From assembly GCF_900155545.1 (NCBI RefSeq), contig NZ_LT732526.1, forward strand, positions 1,630,201 to 1,694,200: 64,000 nt of DNA. Reading direction: 5' to 3'. The notes beneath the pieces were generated by a model, which saw nothing but the letters and a program-made list of their open reading frames with translations, made no database searches and was not told the DNA's origin. Shown here in pieces: positions 8,905-15,260 of this stretch; position 1 is the stretch's first letter, and each line of letters starts with the position of its first letter. This DNA comes from Clostridium sp. Marseille-P2415 (GTDB lineage: Bacteria; Bacillota; Clostridia; Lachnospirales; Lachnospiraceae). Both the position numbers and the translations under genes were made by a program.

Positions 8905-9918
8905 ATAGCTACCATTAAAGATGTAGCCCAGTTAGCAGGAGTTTCTGTCACCACGGTTTCTATCATCATTAACGGAAAAAGCGCAGAACGGAGAATATCT
9001 GCCGCTACAAAAGAACGGGTTCTCTCCGCCATGAATGAGCTTGAATATCAACCCAATTTAAGCGCCAGAAGACTGCGCTACAGTGATGAAAAAAAGCCGA
9101 CCATTGCTTTTTACTGGCCTATTGATTACCGTATCAATATCCTGGCTTCTTTTCTGAATTCGATTCAGAAGGAACTTAAAGCCCTTAACTTTGACTGTGA
9201 ACTGGTGATTCAGACCTACGAAAATGATAATCTGGAAAAAAATGCTTCCGCCATCAGCAAAAGCAGCTATAACGGAATCATTATCGGAGCCACTTCCGCA
9301 CAGGATGTGAAATTCCTGGAATCCCTTTCTCCGCAGATACCAGTGGTTTTAATTAACCGAAACTCGGAAAAGTTTTCTACCGTTTGCATTGATTCTAAGG
9401 AAGTCGGGTTTCAGGCCGCACGTCTCTTCCGTCAAAAAGGTTATACGGAAGCTGCCGTTATCGCATCAGACCATACTTATGTAGCTACCGGGACCCGTAC
9501 CCAGGCATTTCTTTTTGCCTGTTCCCAACTGGGGATCAACGTGGAATCCAGGTATATCCTGCGGGGGAAAAGTACCATCGCAGGGGGAGTGGAGACAGCG
9601 GAGCTTTACTGCCGCATGGAAAATCCGCCTAAGGCCATATTCTTTGAATCGGATTCCATGGCTCTGGGCTCCCTCTACACCTTCCATAAAAATCATGTGC
9701 GGATCTCCGAAGACGTGGAGCTTCTCTCCATTGCCATGCTGGACCAGGAGATCACACGCTATGCAGTTCCCTCCTTAAGCGTCATTGAGATGCCAAACGA
9801 AATCGTCTGCCGGGAAGCGGTCAACCTTCTGATCCGTTCCATGGAACGTTCGGATTTTGTACCGGCTCATGTTTCTGTGGAGCCTAAAGTAATTCTGAGG
9901 GAAAGCTTTAATCTGTAG
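8905..9918 (+). CDS. LacI-family transcriptional regulator with an apparent ATA start codon
   Basis: The protein, about 337 residues, has the LacI layout: an N-terminal helix-turn-helix (ATIKDVAQLAGVSVTTVS, residues 2-19), the hinge helix region around NELEYQPNLSARRLR, then a periplasmic-binding-protein-like effector domain up to PKVILRESFNL. LacI proteins normally begin M-A-T-I-K-D-V-A. Here the codon at the Met position is ATA (8905-8907). GGAAG lies seven bases before it, the frame has a stop at 8887-8889, and no ATG, GTG or TTG lies in between. The first ATG, at 9031, would delete the DNA-binding domain. So either ATA is used, ATT at 8890 is used, or the base is a mutation or sequencing error. 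It is divergent from the nifJ operon and probably controls it and the carboxyltransferase unit. Confidence 0.82.
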   Translation: MATIKDVAQLAGVSVTTVSIIINGKSAERRISAATKERVLSAMNELEYQPNLSARRLRYSDEKKPTIAFYWPIDYRINILASFLNSIQKELKALNFDCELVIQTYENDNLEKNASAISKSSYNGIIIGATSAQDVKFLESLSPQIPVVLINRNSEKFSTVCIDSKEVGFQAARLFRQKGYTEAAVIASDHTYVATGTRTQAFLFACSQLGINVESRYILRGKSTIAGGVETAELYCRMENPPKAIFFESDSMALGSLYTFHKNHVRISEDVELLSIAMLDQEITRYAVPSLSVIEMPNEIVCREAVNLLIRSMERSDFVPAHVSVEPKVILRESFNL

Positions 9919-9943
9919 GCTCCTCTTCCAAATAAGGATGTGA

Positions 9944-10256
9944 GGAAAATGGAACGCTGCCTTTGAGTATTTTGGAAGAAAATGAGGGAAGGCCCCTGGG
10001 ATACGGCTCATGGTTTCGGACGGGATAGGTGTAAGGGAGATGACACGGGAACATGAGGGCACCGACACCATTCATCCCGTTTTCCTGATGGAAAACGCGA
10101 TTCAGGGCGTCTAAAAACCGGACTTTGAAGGTCCGGTTTTTTCCCTCATGTTCCCATGCCCTCTCCCTAACGCCTATCGACGTCCTGCAAAAATCGCCGT
10201 ATCCCAGGGGCCTTCCCTCATTTTCCAGCCAGAGTATTGACAGCGTTCCATTTTCC
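9944..10256. repeat. fold-back element 1 (long imperfect inverted repeat)
   Basis: A 313-base non-coding segment begins 25 bases after the lacI stop. It folds on itself in three paired blocks: 9944-9959 with 10241-10256, 9978-10006 with 10197-10225 (29 bases, perfect), and 10047-10059 with 10143-10155. The intervening stretches are only partly complementary. A terminator-like hairpin sits at the tip. It could be a MITE-like element or a structured RNA. I recognise no known family. Confidence 0.72.
10113..10142 (+). terminator. rho-independent terminator at the tip of fold-back element 1
   Basis: AAAAACCGGAC (10113-10123) pairs with GTCCGGTTTTT (10131-10141) around a 7-base loop and ends in a run of T. 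It is about 200 bases after the lacI stop and is a plausible end for that transcript. The A-run at its left side makes it usable on the other strand too. Confidence 0.75.
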
Positions 10257-10321
10257 GCTTAGGGTATTGGCAAAAAGTTATTTAGCTTTAGTCGTTCTCT
10301 CATTTACGGGGCCAGTGCACA

Positions 10322-10619
10322 GTGGACTTTTTCAAAGCCTTGGCGGGAAAAGGGACAGTGGCGGGAGGGGCAGCGGTTGATTTGCAGGCTGGTTAGAGTT
10401 ACTTAGGCCGGAAGGGTGCAAAAAACGTGGGCGGACGTTGGCCTCAGAGCCAACGTCCGAGGAAACCCGGAGCGCGAATTTCTTTCAGAAATTCGAGCGG
10501 AGTTTTCCGGTCCCATGTTTTTTGTACCCTTCCGGCCTTAGTAACTCTCCTGCCGAAACCACAACCGCTGCCCCTCCCGCCACTGTCCCTTTTCCCTCCA
10601 AATCCCTGCCAAAGTCCAC
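10322..10619. repeat. fold-back element 2 (long inverted repeat with internal hairpins)
   Basis: A second non-coding fold-back lies 65 bases after the first. A 35-base arm at 10345-10379 is perfectly complementary to 10562-10596. Pairing extends outward to GTGGAC/GTCCAC at 10322-10619 and inward through GGCCGGAAGGGT against ACCCTTCCGGCC. The inner part holds separate hairpins, GACGTTGGC/GCCAACGTC (10434-10457) and CGAATTTCT/AGAAATTCG (10475-10495), so the tip is branched. Open frames crossing it are by-products of the symmetry. Confidence 0.74.
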
Positions 10620-10668
10620 GTCCCCCTCCGACACCCAAATAGAAAAACTCTTTTTCCCCAAATACCAC

Positions 10669-10697
10669 TTGACAAAGATTATTTTGTTGTGTAAGAT
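10669..10697 (+). promoter_or_regulatory. promoter of the carboxyltransferase unit
   Basis: TTGACA (10669-10674) and TAAGAT (10692-10697) are 17 bases apart. The predicted start near 10704 is immediately followed by the shared operator motif. Confidence 0.75.
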
Positions 10698-10707
10698 TAG
10701 ATTATTG

Positions 10708-10726
10708 TTTTAGTTTAACGTTTTAG
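10708..10726 (+). promoter_or_regulatory. operator-like site shared with the nifJ promoter region
   Basis: TTTTAGTTTAACGTTTTAG lies just downstream of the predicted transcription start. It matches the AGTTTAACGTATTAG copy at 8671-8685 in 14 of 15 positions, which links this unit to the same LacI-type regulator. Confidence 0.6.
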
Positions 10727-10779
10727 CATATGCTTCCTATCTATGAATCCGCCAGTCTCCTATCTGCGCGGGTCATAAT

Positions 10780-12198
10780 ATGCGAAAAGGATGTGATATT
10801 TTGTTCTGGAACAGGAAGACACAGATTCCCGCCGGAATCGGCGCAGCAGATTTTGCAGGCGCAGGAATTCCCTTAAAATTTAACAGTGTGGAATTCCGGG
10901 ACGGGCAGCAATCCCTGATTGCCACCAGAATGACCACTGAAGATATGATTCCCCTTCTCTCACGTATGGACTCTGTCGGCTATGACAGCATGGAAATGTG
11001 GGGCGGAGCTACCTTTGATGTGGCAGTCCGTTTTTTAAAGGAGGATCCATGGGAAAGAGTCCGTACATTTAAGAAATATGTAAAAAAGACTCCTTTGAAA
11101 ATGGTCCTGCGGGCCCAGAACCTGGTTGGTTATAAAGCATATCCGGATGATATTGTCGAGAAATTTGTGGAAAAAGCTGCTTTAGCAGGCATTGATATTT
11201 TTCTGATTTTCGATGCCCTTCAGGATTTAAGAAACTGCGAATCCGCTTTCCGGGCAGTGAAAAAGGCCGGAAAAAAAATCGAGGGGTCCGTTCAGTATAA
11301 TGTAAGTCCCTTCCATACCACAGAAGTATTTGTTCAGAATGCAATGGAACAGGAACGCATGGGAGCCTCACTGATGCATGTGGAAGATATGGCAGGCCTT
11401 ATGGCTCCCAAGGCTGCATATGAATTGATTTCTGCGCTTAAGAAAGCCTTGAAAATCCCGGTTCACCTTCACTGCCACTGTACCGGCGGCATGGCTGAAA
11501 TGGCCTATTGGGAAGCCATCCGGGCAGGAGTGGATGGACTTGACGTATGCGTATCTTCGATGTCAATGGGGCCTGCCCATCCTCCTATTGAAAGCTTTGT
11601 TTCGGCTTTAAAAGGGACCAGCCGGGACCCGGGGATTGACGTAGGCCAATTCAAGTCGGTTAATGAGGATTTTATTTCTATTAGAAAAAAATATTCGAAC
11701 TTTGAGACGAAGCTTATAGGCGTGGATGTTGGATGTCTGGAGCATCAGATCCCCGGCGGCATGTTATCAAATCTGGAAAGCCAGCTTTCCGCTATGAAAT
11801 TGTATGACCGCCTTCCTGAGGTTTTAGAGGAAGTTACCAGAGTCCGGGCTGACATGGGGTATCCCCCGTTAGCAACCCCATCCAGCCAGATGTGCGGTGC
11901 ACAGGCTACCACCAATGTTCTTACCGGGAACCGTTATTCCATGGTCAGTAAGGAAATCAAGGATTATTGCCGCGGAATGTACGGTATGCCTCCTGGCCCT
12001 GTGGATCCGGTCCTTTTAGAAAAAGCTCTGGGAGAAGAAAAACCTTCCACGAAAAAACCGGCAGATTTACTGGAGCCGGGCTTTGAAAAAGCTAAAGCAG
12101 AGGCCGGCGGCCTTGTACGTACGGAGGAAGATATATTGACCTATGCACTCTTCCCTAATTATGCACCTGATTTTTTAAAGGCAAAATACGGTCTTTGA
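10780..12198 (+). CDS. pyruvate/oxaloacetate carboxyltransferase-domain protein without biotin carrier
   Basis: A 472-residue TIM-barrel protein of the family that includes OadA, PycB and the transcarboxylase 5S subunit, which move CO2 between oxaloacetate or another 2-oxoacid and biotin. Motifs seen are EFRDGQQSL (metal-binding Asp), VLRAQNLVGYKAYPDD, HLHCHCTGG (metal-binding His pair), SSMSMGPAHPP and QIPGGMLSNLESQ. The chain ends at about residue 472 with no biotinyl domain (no MKM motif), and no biotin carrier, biotin ligase or membrane decarboxylase subunit is nearby. The start is uncertain. The ATG at 10780 lacks a good ribosome site, whereas TTG at 10801 follows AAAAGGATG. A soluble role in oxaloacetate decarboxylation to pyruvate for the co-regulated NifJ is a reasonable inference. 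Confidence 0.85.
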   Translation: MRKGCDILFWNRKTQIPAGIGAADFAGAGIPLKFNSVEFRDGQQSLIATRMTTEDMIPLLSRMDSVGYDSMEMWGGATFDVAVRFLKEDPWERVRTFKKYVKKTPLKMVLRAQNLVGYKAYPDDIVEKFVEKAALAGIDIFLIFDALQDLRNCESAFRAVKKAGKKIEGSVQYNVSPFHTTEVFVQNAMEQERMGASLMHVEDMAGLMAPKAAYELISALKKALKIPVHLHCHCTGGMAEMAYWEAIRAGVDGLDVCVSSMSMGPAHPPIESFVSALKGTSRDPGIDVGQFKSVNEDFISIRKKYSNFETKLIGVDVGCLEHQIPGGMLSNLESQLSAMKLYDRLPEVLEEVTRVRADMGYPPLATPSSQMCGAQATTNVLTGNRYSMVSKEIKDYCRGMYGMPPGPVDPVLLEKALGEEKPSTKKPADLLEPGFEKAKAEAGGLVRTEEDILTYALFPNYAPDFLKAKYGL

Positions 12199-12226
12199 AT
12201 CGCTTATCAGAAAGGAACTTAATGAA

Positions 12227-12619
12227 ATGAAGCAAGAAAATGCTGGAAAATTAAAGCGTTCCCAGGAAATCATGGAAGCTTTAAAGGAAGCGCGGGGAGG
12301 TTCCCTGTTGGAATCCCATCAGGTCATGGGAAATGACCCGAATCTAATTAATGCTTTCCTGCAGCAGTATTTAAACTGCAATAAAAGGGATGTGAACATC
12401 CCGAAAAAATACCGGGAACTCATTGTCATGGCCATCGGAATGGCAACCGGGACCCAGACGACCACAAAGGTCCATGCGGATCTGGCCATAAAGAACGGAG
12501 CTACGATCGATGAAATATTTGAGGTAATCCGTATTATTTTCTTTACCTGCGGGGTAACCAGACTTCTTCCCACACTTGAGACTCTGGGAGATCTTTTTGA
12601 ACCCGTTGATCTACAATAA
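12227..12619 (+). CDS. carboxymuconolactone decarboxylase (AhpD-like) family protein
   Basis: A small 130-residue all-helical protein with the CMD-family core: IPKKYRELIVMAIGMATG, then VHADLAIKNGATIDEIFEVIRI and a C-terminal LPTLETL segment. Redox-active members carry a CxxC in the second helix. Here that place reads TGTQTTTKVH, so a thiol-disulfide role is unlikely and a decarboxylase-like or binding role is more plausible. It begins 28 bases after the carboxyltransferase gene, behind AAAGGAAC, and ends before a terminator, so the two genes form one unit. The function is not known. Confidence 0.75.
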   Translation: MKQENAGKLKRSQEIMEALKEARGGSLLESHQVMGNDPNLINAFLQQYLNCNKRDVNIPKKYRELIVMAIGMATGTQTTTKVHADLAIKNGATIDEIFEVIRIIFFTCGVTRLLPTLETLGDLFEPVDLQ

Positions 12620-12660
12620 CGCTATTTACTAATTCTTCCTAAAATAAATCCAAATGTGAA

Positions 12661-12704
12661 AAGGAAAAGCGGCACAATGCTTAATTGCATGCCGCTTTTT
12701 CCTT
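12661..12704 (+). terminator. bidirectional terminator between convergent units
   Basis: AAGGAAAAGCGGCA (12661-12674) pairs with TGCCGCTTTTTCCTT (12690-12704), leaving a 15-base loop. Runs of T or A flank the stem on each strand. It lies between the CMD gene and the convergent AEC transporter gene. Confidence 0.82.
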
Positions 12705-12764
12705 ATCCTCTAATATATCATTTTTTCTCCAGCAATTCCTGCTCCATTAACATTGCCAGCACAC

Positions 12765-13697
12765 TTAAACAGTGATATAATTTAAAATCCCCAGTATTAC
12801 AGGCATGGTTATGAGGCTGGATAACGTCGATAACGTCATTATTTTACTGGGAAAAACAACATCTCTTCCAACGAACTTTGAAAAGATAACTGCAAATCCG
12901 GCAACAGGACATGCTGCAGGAATCAGACTGGAAAGCAGAAGTTCTCCTCTCACTCCAACCTTATAAAGAATCAGGAGCGATGTTAGCGGGATCACCATAT
13001 TTCTCATAAGCACGCCAATCCATGCGGAAAAACCGGAAAACAATTTACGAAATGAGATTTGTGTCATGGTAGTGCCTATTACAATCATAGAAAGCGCTGT
13101 ATTCATCTGCGCAAGATACTTCACAGATAAATAGAGCGGACGCGGCAGTGAGATAGAAAAACAATAAAGAAACAGCCCTATTATGGAGGCTAAAATATTT
13201 GGATTTATAATTGCTTTTAAAATTGCTTTCTTATCCGCTTTTCCGGAAAAAAGCAAAAGTCCATGTGTCCATAAAAAAAGTCCGTAAATACTATTAAACG
13301 CTGCTCCGTAAAATAATCCGTTCTGTCCGACAAGGGCTTCCAGCAACGGAAGTCCCATAAACCCGCAATTGGAGTAAACGCTGGAAAATCTCAGAACAGT
13401 CCGCTTCTCTTTATCAGGAACATTTTTTTTATTGAATAATGGAAAAGTTATGAGAATACCGGCTGCATGTATTCCTGCTGTTATCAGACACATCAATAAA
13501 AAGTTCTGCAGCATATCTTCTCTGAATTCCATCTGAAATGAATAAAGAATGGTACAGGGTAAGACGATATAGCATAACAGCGTTGTCATCTGACCGGATC
13601 CGTTATTATCAATGATACCTTTTTTAGAAAGAAAAAAACCAATTGCCATAAGAACAAAAAGTATAATAATTTGATTGCATATCGTTAAAATTGCCAT
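12765..13697 (-). CDS. AEC family transporter (auxin efflux carrier/malonate carrier-like)
   Basis: A 310-residue integral membrane protein with about ten hydrophobic segments in two halves, the layout of the AEC family (MdcF-like malonate carriers and plant PIN relatives). Typical stretches are FFLSKKGIIDNNG after the first helix, SVYSNCGFMGLPLLEALVG in the first repeat and IPAACPVAGFAVIF in the second. It stands alone on the minus strand, ending at a bidirectional terminator. A dehydrogenase for 2-hydroxyacids lies 147 bases upstream on the same strand, which makes an organic acid a likely substrate. No strong ribosome site is visible before the ATG. Confidence 0.85.
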   Translation of the reverse strand: MAILTICNQIIILFVLMAIGFFLSKKGIIDNNGSGQMTTLLCYIVLPCTILYSFQMEFREDMLQNFLLMCLITAGIHAAGILITFPLFNKKNVPDKEKRTVLRFSSVYSNCGFMGLPLLEALVGQNGLFYGAAFNSIYGLFLWTHGLLLFSGKADKKAILKAIINPNILASIIGLFLYCFSISLPRPLYLSVKYLAQMNTALSMIVIGTTMTQISFRKLFSGFSAWIGVLMRNMVIPLTSLLILYKVGVRGELLLSSLIPAACPVAGFAVIFSKFVGRDVVFPSKIMTLSTLSSLITMPVILGILNYITV

Positions 13698-13844
13698 AAT
13701 ATCTCTTAACAGGAAAATAATATACTCCTGTAAAATCTCCCTCCTTTATCGCTATTATAAATATCCCGAATTCATTTAACCTTACTCAGCCAGGGGGGCT
13801 TTTTTGATCTGTTATGAAAGCAGAATAAAAACTTTCATTCCTTA

Positions 13845-14825
13845 TTACTTTATCTTAAAAGTTTCCTCATCTTTTTTTAAGCTGATAATCCCCTGAATGC
13901 AGGACTCCACCATATCAGATACTGCTAAAGCCGTATAAAATGCCGTATGAGGTGTGAGAACCACATTGGAATTTTCATTGATCTTTTTTAAGACTCTCAG
14001 GCATTCTTCTCCTGCATCTTCTCCTATGGAATGAAGATACTCCTCATTTTCCAGTACATCAAGGCCGGCAAAACCGATTTTTCCGGAATCCAGACCATTT
14101 AATAATGCCTCCGTATGTATCAGGGCACCACGGGCACAATTAACAATAATTACTCCATCTTTCATTTTAGAAAAGGCCTTTTCATTTAACATATGATAGT
14201 TGTCCTTTGTTGCAGGTGCATGTAATGTAATAATGTCTGATTTTTGATAAATATGTTCCAGATCCACATACTCTGCATATTTTCTGACTTCATCATTCGG
14301 ATATATATCATATGCCAGGATCCTGCATCCAAAGCCATACAATCTCTTTATGACTGTCTTACCTATTGCTCCGGTACCAATGACTCCAACGGTAGCATTT
14401 GAAATTTCTATCCCCATTTTCCCTTTCAGCGAATAGTCCTGCTTTTTAAACTGAGATGAGATAAGGTTTATTTTTCTACATCCCGATAATATGAGAGCGA
14501 TTGCATAATTAGCAACGCTATCCGGACTATATTTCGCATGTGCTACCCGAATTCCCAATTGCCGGGCATATTCTATATCAATATGATCATAGCCAATCGT
14601 TCTGGTCCCTAAGTATTTAATTCCAAGCTCATGCATCTTATCCAGCATTTCGGCATCAACAGGAGTTGTCACAACCGAAATGGCCTCATACCCTTTGGCC
14701 AATGATAAATTATCCAGGCTTGGAGCTTCCTTTACATAATCAAACGGTACTGAATACACATCTGAAAACTTTTTAAAATAAGGTAACTCATCATAATTCC
14801 TCATACTATAAACAAAAATCTTCAT
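13845..14825 (-). CDS. D-isomer-specific 2-hydroxyacid dehydrogenase (D-lactate dehydrogenase-like)
   Basis: A 326-residue NAD-dependent enzyme that would reduce pyruvate or a related 2-oxoacid to the D-hydroxyacid. The Rossmann motif is GVIGTGAIGKTVIKRL near residue 147. The catalytic Arg lies in NCARGALI, the Glu in LENEEY and the His in LTPHTAFYT, all in the expected order. Length and sequence fit the LdhA/VanH group. AGAGGTGAT lies just before the ATG and overlaps the end of a small upstream frame, so translation may be coupled. A strong promoter lies about 250 bases upstream. D-lactate is the simplest guess for the product. Confidence 0.88.
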   Translation of the reverse strand: MKIFVYSMRNYDELPYFKKFSDVYSVPFDYVKEAPSLDNLSLAKGYEAISVVTTPVDAEMLDKMHELGIKYLGTRTIGYDHIDIEYARQLGIRVAHAKYSPDSVANYAIALILSGCRKINLISSQFKKQDYSLKGKMGIEISNATVGVIGTGAIGKTVIKRLYGFGCRILAYDIYPNDEVRKYAEYVDLEHIYQKSDIITLHAPATKDNYHMLNEKAFSKMKDGVIIVNCARGALIHTEALLNGLDSGKIGFAGLDVLENEEYLHSIGEDAGEECLRVLKKINENSNVVLTPHTAFYTALAVSDMVESCIQGIISLKKDEETFKIK

Positions 14826-14987
14826 TTAATCACCTCTAATTTTACTTTTTACCATCAGTAATTCAATTAATTTTTTACCGGTTTTTGAGAGCTCTTCCAA
14901 CATTTTTGTTACCTGACTGTTATCTACAGCCTGGCTTTCCGAAATGGACTTTCCAGTCCTTTCTATAACAAAAAATAAAAGTCGCAT
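14826..14987 (-). CDS. possible 53-residue small protein abutting the dehydrogenase gene
   Basis: An ATG frame of 53 codons starts at 14987, and its TAA directly touches the ATG of the dehydrogenase gene. The translation is charged and probably helical (SQAVDNSQVTKMLEELSK, then KKLIELLMVKSKIRGD). It lies inside the leader downstream of a near-consensus promoter, and the ribosome site of the dehydrogenase is within its last codons. The ribosome site of the small frame itself is weak. I do not recognise it. It may be a real small protein or a coupling/leader peptide. Confidence 0.35.
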   Translation of the reverse strand: MRLLFFVIERTGKSISESQAVDNSQVTKMLEELSKTGKKLIELLMVKSKIRGD

Positions 14988-15078
14988 ACAGTCATCTCAA
15001 GTTACATCAATCATTCAGGCCCCCGGCTGCGCTATTCTTTAACATCTTATAGCGTCTGCTAAAACGATGTACTTACTT

Positions 15079-15107
15079 ATTGTATAGCTTTATCATATTT
15101 CTGTCAA
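15079..15107 (-). promoter_or_regulatory. promoter of the dehydrogenase unit
   Basis: On the minus strand TTGACA (15107-15102) and TACAAT (15084-15079) are 17 bases apart. The start near 15072 leaves a leader of about 245 bases before the dehydrogenase, containing the small frame at 14826-14987. Confidence 0.72.
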
Positions 15108-15260
15108 TAAAATAAAGAAAGTCCCCCAATAGTATCCGGAGGAAAGCGCGAAGTTCCATAAACCCAAGACCGTATATCCATCAGGGGCCGCTCATAATAG
15201 GAACCTGACTGCATAAAATATATCATATTCTAACTAAGTAATAGACTGGGGGGCCTGATA

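Noticed and set aside
9031-9918. LacI regulator starting at the ATG at 9031
   Set aside because: This start would remove the whole DNA-binding domain, which is clearly encoded just upstream in the same frame.
10427-10713. Open frames on both strands of 64-91 codons
   Set aside because: They lie inside fold-back element 2, mirror each other because of the inverted repeat, and have no ribosome site or protein-like composition.
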